Below are positions 8,209 to 17,100 of a stretch of DNA of 64,000 bases, piece after piece; within the stretch, counting starts at the first letter, position 1, and the number at the start of each line of letters is the position of its first letter. The notes under the pieces are model-generated. The model had not been told where the DNA came from, searched no databases, and saw only the letters and a program-made list of their open reading frames with translations. Source of the stretch: Bacillota bacterium (GTDB lineage Bacteria; Bacillota; Clostridia; Acetivibrionales; DTU013); the NCBI GenBank assembly GCA_023426125.1, contig JAFABI010000103.1, forward strand, positions 1-64,000, written 5' to 3'. Made by a program: the position numbers and the translations under genes.

Positions 8209-9243
8209 TCATTTGCCTATGATGTCGTTATCCCTGGCAAAGGGCTCGTCAAAAGCCCTATGGGTATATATCTCCCTTTTTTCTCCTTCGATAAGGAACT
8301 GCACTTCCTTGACTGTGCTTAACTCCGTCAGCGAATTTATAATGGAATACAGCGTCATCGCTTCTCCGGACGTACCCCCGGGATGATTGTCAACAAATTC
8401 CTTTGAAAAATCAAGCGTGCAGCGTCCGCTTTCGGTTTTTGCGGATAACAGCCTGGTACCCTTCGGCATTACCGGATTCATTTGTTCATCTTCGGGACCT
8501 TTCATGAGTTCAAGGATAATTGCCTTTTCCACTGAATCACCCTTGTTTATGGTCACTTCCCGTTTTTCGGCAACCACCTTTTCCGCATCGGAATCTCCGA
8601 AATACAGGGTAAGCGTTTTCACCTCGCCGGGAACCGGCACTCCATCCGCATCCAGAGCGGCAGGCAGCATGTCGCCAAAAGGCTCGCCGCTCGGCCCTGT
8701 AAGCTCCTTCCCCTCTACCATGATCCTGACCTTCTCCACCCCTGGGATTTCCGTCAGGGTGTTCACGATGGAAACCCTTTCCGTCACTTCGGAAAGCCCC
8801 TGGACATTTAAATATTCCCCTGAAAAATCAACAATGGCAACGTTGTTTTTCAAGTTGACGCCCAGGATTGCAGTTCCCTCGGGAATGGTCTGCCTGAGTC
8901 CTTCGGCCTTTGGTCCCTCCAGCAGCGCTGATATGCATGCCCGAAGAATCGCTCCGTCTACTACCAGAATCTCTCTGGTCTCTTTTCTGACTGCACTGTT
9001 ATCTTCCGATGCAAAGTATAGGGTGGCTTCCATTGTCTTGCCCTGCGTTGCCTGTGTACCGGAATCTTCTGTAGAGGCAGCCTCGTCTCCGGTTTCCTGG
9101 TTGGTATTTTCAGTGTTTCCCGCAGTATTTTCCAGAGTGCTTTCCGTGGTTGTATTGTTAATGTCATTGCCTCCTGATAGCTCGCAGCCTGTTATTGAAA
9201 ACCCAAGCGCAGCTACAAGCATCGTTATTATGATTTTTTTCAT
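8209..9243 (-). CDS. GerMN-domain spore germination lipoprotein (GerM-like)
   Basis: 344 residues from the start chosen here (the frame is open further, but GGAGGGGGTCC precedes this ATG and it starts a proper signal peptide). The N-terminus is a lipoprotein signal, MKKIIITMLVAALGF then ITGC with the lipid-anchored Cys. A Ser/Thr/Glu-rich linker follows (about 20-75), then two GerMN domains (about 80-200 and 215-335), each with ATLYFAS/LTLYFGD-like strands, a RAIV/KAII helix and a VDFSGEY/LDFSKEF strand. GerM of Bacillus is needed for sporulation and germination. Predicted on the outer face of the membrane. Confidence 0.88.
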   Translation of the reverse strand: MKKIIITMLVAALGFSITGCELSGGNDINNTTTESTLENTAGNTENTNQETGDEAASTEDSGTQATQGKTMEATLYFASEDNSAVRKETREILVVDGAILRACISALLEGPKAEGLRQTIPEGTAILGVNLKNNVAIVDFSGEYLNVQGLSEVTERVSIVNTLTEIPGVEKVRIMVEGKELTGPSGEPFGDMLPAALDADGVPVPGEVKTLTLYFGDSDAEKVVAEKREVTINKGDSVEKAIILELMKGPEDEQMNPVMPKGTRLLSAKTESGRCTLDFSKEFVDNHPGGTSGEAMTLYSIINSLTELSTVKEVQFLIEGEKREIYTHRAFDEPFARDNDIIGK

Positions 9244-9380
9244 TTCCGGACCCCCTCCTGTAAAATTCTTTCCTGGCATCCGGTTCATTCCAGATTTGGC
9301 ATAAGATATCCCGGCAATACCATACATAAGTATATGACTCCGCTAATAGCTTTCATGTTCCCAAAACCATAAACAGTATA

Positions 9381-10121
9381 TCAATTGACGGTTATAAAAT
9401 CCTTGATGCCGGCAAATCTGCTTTCTTTTATCCGCGGCACCTTCATGATATCTTCAATGGTCTTGAAAAGTCCATTGTTTTCCCTGTAGGAAATAATGTC
9501 CCTGGCGGTCGCCTCTCCTATTCCCGGTAAAGTCTCCAGCTCGCCGGCGGATGCGGTGTTGATGTTGACTCTGGTATTGGAGGAATTTGCTGCCTGCGGT
9601 TCATTCACCACCGCCCCGCCGCTATCCCGGACCAGCTTGACGCCATTTCCCGCTTCACCCTTTTCTTCGGAGCCCTGGAGGTCCTGCTGCAATTCTTTTT
9701 TTGATTTGACATAAATCATCAGGTTATCTTCGAGTCTGTAAACCAGGTTTATATTTTCCGTATCGGCATCTTCGCCGAAACCTCCCGCAAGCTTCACGGC
9801 ATCATCGATCAGCTGGCCTTTTTCCAGTGTTACAATGCCGGGGGTGTTTACACAGCCCGCAACATACACTTTTATTTCGTCTTTCTTCTTTTCTTCCTTT
9901 ATTTCCGCATCCGTTTCCGCATTGCCGGTTTCACTATTGTCTGCGGGATTTTCCTCAAGTGCCGGAGCGCTTGTGTTGTTCTGTGAATCAATAATTATGT
10001 CGCTGTCGCTTTTTTTGATCAGGTATCCGCCAATGCCGGCAAGAAAAACCAATACCGTCGCCACAACCGCAATGACTTCCTTTTTGAGCTCAACAGGATT
10101 TCCAAACAATCTGATTGTCAT
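9381..10121 (-). CDS. comEA: ComEA-like DNA-binding protein
   Basis: 246 residues. One N-terminal membrane helix (VIAVVATVLVFLAGIGGYLI, about 15-35), an acidic linker, an SLBB domain (KVYVAGCVNTPGIVTLEKGQ, about 85-145) and a C-terminal helix-hairpin-helix pair (NINTASAGELETLPGIGEAT and RENNGLFKTIEDIMKVPRI, about 185-244). This is the layout of ComEA, the membrane receptor that binds DNA during uptake for transformation. ComEC and ComEB are not in the window, so competence is not proven. The GerMN gene follows about 140 bases downstream on the same strand. Confidence 0.88.
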   Translation of the reverse strand: MTIRLFGNPVELKKEVIAVVATVLVFLAGIGGYLIKKSDSDIIIDSQNNTSAPALEENPADNSETGNAETDAEIKEEKKKDEIKVYVAGCVNTPGIVTLEKGQLIDDAVKLAGGFGEDADTENINLVYRLEDNLMIYVKSKKELQQDLQGSEEKGEAGNGVKLVRDSGGAVVNEPQAANSSNTRVNINTASAGELETLPGIGEATARDIISYRENNGLFKTIEDIMKVPRIKESRFAGIKDFITVN

Positions 10122-10223
10122 TTTTTACCTCCAGTTTTTATAATTAATTCTATTTTATTTGTAAATTTTCCTTTTTTTTCTATAATTTTTTTTATTTTTT
10201 TTTACCATTTTTAAAAAATATTT

Positions 10224-10231
10224 GGTATACT
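10224..10231 (+). promoter_or_regulatory. Putative promoter of the D-Ala-D-Ala carboxypeptidase gene
   Basis: TGGTATACT fits an extended -10 box (TATACT at 10226-10231). It follows a very AT-rich tract of T-runs, 36 bases before the ATG at 10267. Confidence 0.5.
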
Positions 10232-10266
10232 TTTAAAGAGCAACTTTCAATACCTCGGAGGCACTG

Positions 10267-11649
10267 ATGAAGAAACCGGTACATAGTTTAGGAGTACTGC
10301 AAATATTACTTCCCGTTTTTCGGAAAATACCGGCCGTAATGGACTGCATTTCCCGAAACCTACACGGGAAGTTTTATTTGCACCAGTACTTAATCATTCT
10401 GATTATCATCCTGGTTAATGTTGGCAACGTTGTGGCGGAAGCGCCATCAATCCCTGAAGGCTCATGCATTCTTATCGATTCAAAAACGGGACAGGTTTTA
10501 TTTGAAAAGGATTCAACCGTCAAAGGGCTGTTTCCCGCCAGCACTACCAAAATAATGACAGCCGCCCTTGCCCTGGAAAAAGGCGATCTTAACGCCATGA
10601 TGACAGCCAGCCAGGAAGCCATCTACGATATTGGCAAGGATGGAAGCAATATAGGCATTATGGCCGGCGAACAAATGTCCCTGGAAAATCTTCTGAAGGC
10701 CATGCTCATAAGCTCTGCCAATGAAACCGCAAACATAGTCGCAGAGAACCTTTGCGCTACCAGACAGGAATTTGTCGATTTGATGAATCAAAAGGCAAAG
10801 GAACTGGGTGCCGCGGATACCAACTTTGTAAATCCCTGCGGAGCTCATGACGACAACCACTATACGACTGCCGCAGATCTCGCGAAAATAGCACGCTATG
10901 CCATGACCTTCCCTAAATTCAGGGAAATTGTCCGGATGCCCAGCTATAAGCTGCCGCCTACCAACAAGCATGACGAATGGCCGGTCCTGGCGACAACCAA
11001 CAAGCTGATGCAGTATGACAAAAGCGAAAACTATTCCATCACCGGCATAAAAACAGGCTATACCGGGCCCGCTGGTCATAACCTCGTATCTGCGGCCATT
11101 AACACCGATGGCATGGAATTGATCGCCGTTGTGATGAATATTAAAAATCCCGGTTCCCAGACCAATGTCAGGGACTATTCGAAAGAGCTGCTCGACTATG
11201 GCTTCGATAATTTTTCCTTTGCGACCCTGAAGGCCGATTCCGAAGTTTTTCGCAGCGTATCCGTGCAGGACGCTCTGGATGAGACTCCTCTGGATCTCCT
11301 TACGAAAGGCGAAATTAAATATGTGATGCCCAACGACAAGACGCAATGGAATATAAAGGAAAATGCGGTGATCAAGGATCCCATCGTCGCACCCGTCAAT
11401 GAAGGGGACCTGCTGGGATATGTTGAAATCCTGAATAACGGTGTCACCCTTGGTAAAGTAGACCTGGTGGCTGCACGCAATGTGGAGCTCAAGCCACAGG
11501 CGGAGATTATGAACCGCTTTGAACAATTTATGGCAAGCAAGACCCTGCAAACTATTTTTCTTACACTGGTTATCGTAATAATTTCTTTTCTGATCCTCCG
11601 GTTGGTTCTGCGTACGATATCAAGACGAGTTAACGCCAAAAGGCGCTAG
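10267..11649 (+). CDS. D-alanyl-D-alanine carboxypeptidase (DacF/PBP5 type)
   Basis: 460 residues, serine peptidase S11. It trims the terminal D-Ala from peptidoglycan stem peptides outside the membrane. Catalytic motifs: STTK at residues 92-95 in FPASTTKIMT, SAN in ISSANETAN (about 154), and KTG in GIKTGYTGPAG (about 263). A C-terminal domain and one membrane anchor (about 428-450) follow. GGAGG precedes the ATG at 10267. The signal peptide is odd: the hydrophobic core (about 42-54) and AEA cleavage site come only after a 41-residue n-region, and residues 6-43 are encoded by a palindromic repeat of family C. Without it the N-terminus would be a normal short signal peptide. Confidence 0.92.
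   Translation: MKKPVHSLGVLQILLPVFRKIPAVMDCISRNLHGKFYLHQYLIILIIILVNVGNVVAEAPSIPEGSCILIDSKTGQVLFEKDSTVKGLFPASTTKIMTAALALEKGDLNAMMTASQEAIYDIGKDGSNIGIMAGEQMSLENLLKAMLISSANETANIVAENLCATRQEFVDLMNQKAKELGAADTNFVNPCGAHDDNHYTTAADLAKIARYAMTFPKFREIVRMPSYKLPPTNKHDEWPVLATTNKLMQYDKSENYSITGIKTGYTGPAGHNLVSAAINTDGMELIAVVMNIKNPGSQTNVRDYSKELLDYGFDNFSFATLKADSEVFRSVSVQDALDETPLDLLTKGEIKYVMPNDKTQWNIKENAVIKDPIVAPVNEGDLLGYVEILNNGVTLGKVDLVAARNVELKPQAEIMNRFEQFMASKTLQTIFLTLVIVIISFLILRLVLRTISRRVNAKRR
10283..10394 (+). repeat. Repeat family C copy inside the carboxypeptidase signal region
   Basis: Outer stem ACTTCCCGT (10309-10317) / ACGGGAAGT near 10364-10372, inner stem TTCGG / CCGAA, apical AATGGACTGCATT, and an end TTTGCACCAGTACTTA. 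Its left end TTTAGGAGTACTG plus the first arm recurs in inverse orientation at 14857-14893. Related full copies lie at 55206-55294 and, inverted, at 18565-18650. It is open in the reading frame of the gene. Confidence 0.85.
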
Positions 11650-11668
11650 TAGCATTGTAATAAATCCA

Positions 11669-11744
11669 TAGGGCGGCCATTGGCCGTCCGGTATTTGTTA
11701 CCGGATATTCTATTTATGCGGACGCGCAATGCGCGCCCCTACAG
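11669..11744. repeat. Repeat family A, two-armed copy
   Basis: Left arm GGGCGGCCATTGGCCGTCCG (11670-11690) and right arm GCGGACGCGCAATGCGCG then CCCCTACAG (11718-11744), separated by about 27 bases. It lies between the convergent carboxypeptidase and AraC genes. Confidence 0.85.
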
Positions 11745-11839
11745 TAGCGGAAAGGCATTGCATTCCCTGGAGAACAACAATTTTACAGCCTCGGTACGAA
11801 TTTCCGGAATAAGCGCTATGGTAAAAAAACCGGAGAATG

Positions 11840-12721
11840 TCACTGCTTTCTCAGATATGACGGCGAATACCGTTTGTACAGCCGGAAAACCCTGTCAAAA
11901 TAGTTGATATTGCAGAAACCAACGCGCTCGGCGATCAAGGTTACGGGGATATCCGTACTTCTCAGGAGTTCTTCCGCCTTATTGACCCGGTAAAGGTTCA
12001 GGAACTCGATAAAGGTCCTGCCTGTCAGCTTCTTGAAGGTTTTGCAGAAATGGTACTGGCTCAGGTTCACGATTTTCGCCGCATCCCTGACGGTCAGTTT
12101 CTCGTGGTAGCTCTCCTCAATGTGTGTAATGAGCTTCTTCAAATTGTCCATGGTATGGGAGTGGTTCAAAGAGGCGGGCTTCGCTCCCGGCGCTTTGACA
12201 AATTTCCTGTAAACCGTAAGCACCAAGAGCTGAAGGTGCGCTTTGACTGCAAGCTCGTAGCCTTCCTTTTTCTGTTTGAGTTCTTTAATTATGGCGTCAA
12301 TGATGCCTTTGATTTCCTGGTGATCTTTATGGTCCCTGCCGACCTTATCCGGAAAATTCAGCCGGCCGTCGGCAAAAGGCGCTATAAACTCCGCATAGCC
12401 GGGATCGCCTGAAGTGCTTGAAAGCAGCGACCTGTTGATAACCATAGCATAAAAGCTTACATTCGTGTTGTTGATGGAGTAGCCTGAGTGGAGCATTCCA
12501 CTGTTCACAAACAGGATATCCTCCGGGCTTACTTCAAACTGCCTGTCACCCAGGTAAAAAACGGCAGAGCCCCGGCGGACGTAAAGTATCTCGATATCTT
12601 CGTGCCAGTGCGTATGCAGGATGTTATAGGTATCCGTCCTTATAGGAATAATCCTTATCTGAAAAGACCTGTCGGAAAACAGCAGCCCGGTGTTCTCCTT
12701 CAGCTTCCGGTCATTTTGCAC
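11840..12721 (-). CDS. AraC-family transcriptional regulator
   Basis: 293 residues from a GTG with AAGGGGG eight bases upstream; the frame is open to 12781. An N-terminal cupin sensor domain (HTHWHEDIEILYVRRG, FEVSPEDILFVNSGMLHSG) is followed by two AraC helix-turn-helices (about 195-290: TVRDAAKIVNLSQYHFCKTFKKLTG and IPVTLIAERVGFCNINYFDRVFRLYK). It is divergent from the TIM-barrel and Gfo/Idh run starting at 12852, separated by about 130 bases, and so is the likely regulator of that operon in response to a sugar. Confidence 0.9.
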   Translation of the reverse strand: MQNDRKLKENTGLLFSDRSFQIRIIPIRTDTYNILHTHWHEDIEILYVRRGSAVFYLGDRQFEVSPEDILFVNSGMLHSGYSINNTNVSFYAMVINRSLLSSTSGDPGYAEFIAPFADGRLNFPDKVGRDHKDHQEIKGIIDAIIKELKQKKEGYELAVKAHLQLLVLTVYRKFVKAPGAKPASLNHSHTMDNLKKLITHIEESYHEKLTVRDAAKIVNLSQYHFCKTFKKLTGRTFIEFLNLYRVNKAEELLRSTDIPVTLIAERVGFCNINYFDRVFRLYKRYSPSYLRKQ

Positions 12722-12851
12722 AGGCAATGCCCCCTTCATGACAAAATCGTACAAATAAACAGCAAAATAATGTAGAGACAATCTCCTGCTTTGCTATTAA
12801 ATTAATTATATAGGAACGATGACAATATTTCCAGTATAGGAGGGAATTGCC

Positions 12852-13733
12852 TTGAATCTTAGAATAGGCACGCTTGTTTCCGGCAAGGATGCTTTAAGGG
12901 TAATACCGCAGCTGATCCCCTACGGCTTTGAATCTTTCAGTCTGACCTTCTGGCAGACAACCGGCTCCGTCAATCTGCCTGAACTTGCTGAAAGACTGAA
13001 AGAAATCCTCTCGGGCCGCGACATTAAACTATCCTCCCTGTCAATCTTCGGCAACCCGCTGACGAGTGACGGGCGGAATGCAGATTCAAAAGCAAGCTGG
13101 GAAAGGCTCATTGAATGCGCCCGGCTTTTTGAAACAGACCTGGTTACAGGTTTCACGGGAAGGATCCCCGACAAGCCCATTGAAGAATCCATTCCCGCCT
13201 TTAAAAAAACCTTCGGCGAGCTTTCCCAAAAAGCAAAAGACCAGGGAGTGCGGCTGGCCTTTGAAAACTGCGATATGGGCGGCAACTGGTGGAAGGGCGA
13301 CTGGAATATCGCGCACAATCCCACCGCCTGGGAAATGATGTTTGACGCTGTCCCTGCGGAAAACCTGGGATTGCAGTGGGAGCCCTGCCATCAGATGGTC
13401 AGCCTCATTGATCCCATTCCTCAGCTTCGTAAATGGGTAAAAAAGATATTTCATGTACACGGTAAGGACGCCACCATTGCCTGGGATATTCTGAGGGAAT
13501 ATGGAAAGGACGGGCCGCGGGAATTCGTATGGCATAGAACGCCCGGCTTTGGGGATTCCAATTGGACGGATATCATAAGCATATTGCGTCAGGGCGGTTA
13601 TAACGGTTCCATTGACATCGAAGGGTGGCATGATCCCGTATATAAGGATGAACTGGAAATGACCGGGCAGGTGCATGGGTTGAAATACCTGAAATCGTGC
13701 CGCGGCGGCGATTTTGTTCCGAACCCCTTGTAG
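12852..13733 (+). CDS. Sugar phosphate isomerase/epimerase family TIM-barrel protein
   Basis: 293 residues, xylose-isomerase-like TIM barrel. It starts at a TTG eight bases after GGAGGG. Likely metal ligands are the Glu in LAFENCDMGGNW, the His in FHVHGKDA and the Glu in IDIEGWHDP. Such proteins isomerise, epimerise or (with a Gfo/Idh partner) process keto-sugars; the actual substrate cannot be read. It begins the run TIM barrel-Gfo/Idh-TIM barrel-Gfo/Idh, divergent from an AraC regulator. Confidence 0.85.
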   Translation: MNLRIGTLVSGKDALRVIPQLIPYGFESFSLTFWQTTGSVNLPELAERLKEILSGRDIKLSSLSIFGNPLTSDGRNADSKASWERLIECARLFETDLVTGFTGRIPDKPIEESIPAFKKTFGELSQKAKDQGVRLAFENCDMGGNWWKGDWNIAHNPTAWEMMFDAVPAENLGLQWEPCHQMVSLIDPIPQLRKWVKKIFHVHGKDATIAWDILREYGKDGPREFVWHRTPGFGDSNWTDIISILRQGGYNGSIDIEGWHDPVYKDELEMTGQVHGLKYLKSCRGGDFVPNPL

Positions 13734-13824
13734 TACTCTGTCAACTTTAACGAGTATTATATGAAATTAGGCTTGACACCCTAGTAGACCGGCTAAACTC
13801 TATTCTTTAAAAGGAAGATTAATA

Positions 13825-14850
13825 ATGATGAAAAAATTTGAAATTATTGTTGCCGGCTGTGGCAGCATGTCCAAGGAATGGGTTAAATACGCCCTTTCAA
13901 GGGAAGACTGTTCCATTGCCGGCCTGGTGGATATAAAAAAAGAAAATGCAGAGGCGCTGGCCAATAAATACGATCTGGATACGGGCATTTTTACGGAACT
14001 GAATGAAGCCTTACAAGCTGCCCGCGCCAACCTGGTATTCGATGTGACTCTTCCGGGAAGCCATAAGGATATCGTTACCACCGCCCTTAAAGCCGGTTGC
14101 GATGTTTTCGGGGAAAAGCCCATGGCCGCCTCTCTTCAGGAAGCGGCAGAAATGGTAAAAACGGCTGCGGATACAGGCAAAACGTATGCTGTTATGCAAA
14201 ACCGCCGCTTTCACAAAAACGGCAGGGCCTTTAGGCATCTGCTGTCCTCCGGCGTGATAGGGAAACCCGGTTTCATGTGCTCCGACTTTTTTCTCGGGCC
14301 TCACTTCGGTGGCTTCCGAGATTTAATGGACAGTCCGCTGCTGCTGGATATGTCCATCCATACCTTTGACCAGGCAAGGTTTTATTCAGGAGCTGACCCG
14401 ATTTCGGTATACTGTCATGAGTTTAACCCGGAAGGTTCCTGGTATTCGGGAAATGCGTCGGCAGTCTGCATCTTTGAGTTTACCGGCGGCCTGGTTTTTA
14501 ATTACAGGGGCTCCTGGTGTGCGGAAGGCTGTAATACCTCCTGGGACGCCGCATGGAGAGTCATCGGCAGCAAAGGAACAGCCTGCTGGGACGGTGAGGG
14601 CGAACCATATTGCGAAATCGCCTTGCCTTCCGGCGAAAATCATTCGATACGCAAAACCCGCAAGGTTAAGGCGGAATACGTATGGAACGGACGTGACGGC
14701 CATTTCGGATGCCTGGATGAGATGTTTGCCTCCCTGCTGGAAGACCGAAAGGCTGAAACGGATTGCACCGACAACATCAAAAGCATCGCTATGGTATATG
14801 GCGCCATCCAGAGCGCCAAAGAAGGAAGGAAAATCAGTCTGGATTTTTAA
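13825..14850 (+). CDS. Gfo/Idh/MocA family oxidoreductase
   Basis: 341 residues. N-terminal Rossmann fold with IIVAGCGSMSKEW for NAD(P) binding, the EKP motif in FGEKPMAASLQEA (about 90-103), and a C-terminal alpha/beta substrate domain with LLDMSIHTFDQARF that places the catalytic His/Asp. It should oxidise or reduce a sugar or sugar derivative with NAD(P). AAAAGGAAG precedes the ATGATG. Ninety bases follow the upstream TIM-barrel gene and no terminator separates them. A fragment of repeat family C begins right at its stop codon. Confidence 0.88.
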   Translation: MMKKFEIIVAGCGSMSKEWVKYALSREDCSIAGLVDIKKENAEALANKYDLDTGIFTELNEALQAARANLVFDVTLPGSHKDIVTTALKAGCDVFGEKPMAASLQEAAEMVKTAADTGKTYAVMQNRRFHKNGRAFRHLLSSGVIGKPGFMCSDFFLGPHFGGFRDLMDSPLLLDMSIHTFDQARFYSGADPISVYCHEFNPEGSWYSGNASAVCIFEFTGGLVFNYRGSWCAEGCNTSWDAAWRVIGSKGTACWDGEGEPYCEIALPSGENHSIRKTRKVKAEYVWNGRDGHFGCLDEMFASLLEDRKAETDCTDNIKSIAMVYGAIQSAKEGRKISLDF

Positions 14851-14856
14851 GTGTCA

Positions 14857-14893
14857 GAAAAACGGGAAGTAATATTTTCAGTACTCCTAAAAC
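14857..14893 (-). repeat. Half element of repeat family C
   Basis: The complement of this stretch matches the left end of the copy at 10283 (TTTAGGAGTACTG, then AAATATTACTTCCC and GTTTTTC) with one mismatch over about 35 bases. Only the first arm is present. Confidence 0.75.
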
Positions 14894-14926
14894 AGCAGAA
14901 TAACGATGAAAGGATTGATGTTTACT

Positions 14927-15892
14927 ATGAAACTCGGCGTATTTACCTGCCTGCTTTCGCAAAAAAACCTGGATGAGGTATTAAACTACCTTTCCGCTTC
15001 CGGTGTGCAGACCATCGAGCTTGCAACCGGCGGCTATGTCGGCAATGCGCACGCAAAACCTGAGGAATTGCTGCAAAGCAAGGTGCAGCTGGAAAACCTG
15101 AAGGAGCTGGTAAAAAAATACGACATGGAAATCAGCGCCTTAAGCTGTCACGCCAACCCCGTACATCCCAACCGGTCAGAGGCGGACATGTTTCACAAAG
15201 CGGTTGAAAACACCGTGTTGCTTGCCGAAAAGCTGGGAGTCAGCAGGGTGATTACCTTTTCCGGCTGTCCCGGCGACTCGCCTTCTTCCGTATATCCCAA
15301 CTGGGTTACCTGTCCCTGGCCGGAAGATTTTCAGAAAATCCTCGAATATCAATGGAATGACGTCTTGATCCCTTACTGGACAAAGATGGCGGAATTTTGT
15401 GAAAATCACGGTGTGGACAAAATCTCCCTTGAAATGCACCCGGGCTTCTGCGTTTATAATCCTGAAACCCTTCTAAAGCTGCGCAGCAGCGTAGGTGATA
15501 CCATCGGAGCGAATTACGACCCCAGCCATCTGTTCTGGCAGGGGATGGATCCTGTTGCATCCATCCGGAAACTGGGACCCGCCATTTTCCATTTCCATGC
15601 CAAGGATTGCCGGATCGATGCCGCCAATACCGCATTAAACGGCGTACTTGACACAAAACACTACAGCGACGTAATAAACCGCTCCTGGGTTTTCCGTACC
15701 ATTGGCTATGGTCATGACTACAGCATCTGGAAGGATATCATAAGCAATCTCAGGATGATCGGCTACGATTACGTCATCAGCATAGAACATGAGGACAGTC
15801 TTTTATCTGCAAATGAAGGCCTGCAGAAAGCAATTTCCTTTTTAAAGGAAGTCATGGTCTTTGAGGACAGGGAAAAAATGTGGTGGGCGTAA
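14927..15892 (+). CDS. Sugar phosphate isomerase/epimerase family TIM-barrel protein
   Basis: 321 residues from the ATG that gives the family-like MKLGVFTCLLS start; in-frame ATGs at 14906 and 14918 are alternatives, with AAAGGA between. Metal-site motifs: Glu in SLEMHPGFCVYNP, Asp-His in NYDPSHLFWQGMD, His in FHFHAKDCRID and Glu in ISIEHEDSLL. This resembles the larger class of TIM-barrel isomerases found next to Gfo/Idh dehydrogenases. It overlaps the open frame of the next dehydrogenase, showing tight operon packing. Confidence 0.85.
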   Translation: MKLGVFTCLLSQKNLDEVLNYLSASGVQTIELATGGYVGNAHAKPEELLQSKVQLENLKELVKKYDMEISALSCHANPVHPNRSEADMFHKAVENTVLLAEKLGVSRVITFSGCPGDSPSSVYPNWVTCPWPEDFQKILEYQWNDVLIPYWTKMAEFCENHGVDKISLEMHPGFCVYNPETLLKLRSSVGDTIGANYDPSHLFWQGMDPVASIRKLGPAIFHFHAKDCRIDAANTALNGVLDTKHYSDVINRSWVFRTIGYGHDYSIWKDIISNLRMIGYDYVISIEHEDSLLSANEGLQKAISFLKEVMVFEDREKMWWA

Positions 15893-15936
15893 CAGCAGGA
15901 CAAACAAGAAAAAAGTTTGATAAAAGGGAGGTTGCC

Positions 15937-17100
15937 ATGAAGGATACATTAAATGTCGGGCTCATCGGTTATAAATTCATGGGCAAGGCGCACAGTAATG
16001 CCTATGACAAAATCGGCAGTTTTTTTGATCCGAAGCTTAAAATCGCCATGAAAGCAATCTGCGGCAGAGAAGCTTCCTGGGTAAAGGAAGCCGCCGAAAA
16101 ATACGGCTGGGAAGGCTTCGAAACCTCCTGGGAAAGGCTTGTATCCCGGGACGACATTGACATGGTGGACATCACCGCCCCCAGCAACGCACACCGGGAT
16201 ATCGCAATTGCCGCCGCTGAAAACGGCAAGCATATCTTTTGTGAAAAACCGCTGGCTTTAACTGTGAAGGATGCGCGTTCAATGCTTGCTGCCGCTGAAA
16301 AAAACCATGTCCGTCACCAGATCGGCTTCAATTACAGATTCGCCCCGGCTGTCCGGATGGCGAAAAAACTCATTGACAGCGGAAGGCTGGGAAAGCTTTA
16401 CCACTTCCGGGCCCTGTACCTCCAAGACTGGATCCTTGATCCGGATTTCCCGCTGGTCTGGCGGCTGGATAAAAATGTAGCGGGCTCAGGGTCTCTGGGC
16501 GACCTGGGTGCGCATCTTATTGACCTTGCCAGGTATCTGGCCGGCGAATTCGACAGGGTTATCGGCGTAAGCACCACCTTTGTCAAGGAAAGGCCTCTGG
16601 TTGAAAAAATGACCGGCCTCAGTGGAAAAGCGCAAACGGATGCTCCAAAAGGCGAAGTGACTGTCGACGATGCTACATTGTTCCTGGCAGAATTCAAAAA
16701 CGGTGCCCTTGGCTCCTTTGAAGCTACAAGATTTTCCAGCGGCCATAAAAATGCCATGTCATTTGAAATCAACGGCAGCAAGGGGAGCATAAAATTTGAA
16801 TTTGAACGGATGAACGAGCTTCAGTATTTTTCGGCGGAGGATGAAGAGGGCTTGCAAGGCTTCAGGCTTATCCAGTGCACGGAAGGGGTTCATCCGTATG
16901 CGGAGAACTGGTGGCCGGCAGGTCACGTTATAGGCTATGAACATACCTTCGTGCATGAGCTTTATGAGTTTGAAGAGGCTATTGCCGGCGGAACACCGGC
17001 GTCTCCGGATTTCAACGACGGGGTACGCTGCTCGCAGATCCTTGAGGCTGTAGAAATTTCGGCAAAGGAAAAACAATGGATACCGGTAGACACGGTCTAA
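15937..17100 (+). CDS. Gfo/Idh/MocA family oxidoreductase
   Basis: 387 residues from the ATG after AAGGGAGGTTGCC. Rossmann motif VGLIGYKFMGKAHSNAY, EKP motif in FCEKPLALTV (about 100), and the SLGDLGAHLIDLARYL helix with the active-site His of the family. Size and the ending fit dehydrogenases for inositol-like or keto-sugar substrates. It is the last gene of the run from 12852. Its stop overlaps the stop of the convergent MATE gene by four bases, with no terminator visible. Confidence 0.88.
   Translation: MKDTLNVGLIGYKFMGKAHSNAYDKIGSFFDPKLKIAMKAICGREASWVKEAAEKYGWEGFETSWERLVSRDDIDMVDITAPSNAHRDIAIAAAENGKHIFCEKPLALTVKDARSMLAAAEKNHVRHQIGFNYRFAPAVRMAKKLIDSGRLGKLYHFRALYLQDWILDPDFPLVWRLDKNVAGSGSLGDLGAHLIDLARYLAGEFDRVIGVSTTFVKERPLVEKMTGLSGKAQTDAPKGEVTVDDATLFLAEFKNGALGSFEATRFSSGHKNAMSFEINGSKGSIKFEFERMNELQYFSAEDEEGLQGFRLIQCTEGVHPYAENWWPAGHVIGYEHTFVHELYEFEEAIAGGTPASPDFNDGVRCSQILEAVEISAKEKQWIPVDTV

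Noticed and set aside
8387..9304. Plus-strand open frame of 305 codons
   Set aside because: It is the opposite-strand shadow of the GerMN lipoprotein gene, is Ser/Pro rich, has no ribosome binding site and resembles no family.
10513..11550. Minus-strand open frame of 345 codons
   Set aside because: Shadow of the carboxypeptidase gene, which has all three catalytic motifs in the other strand.
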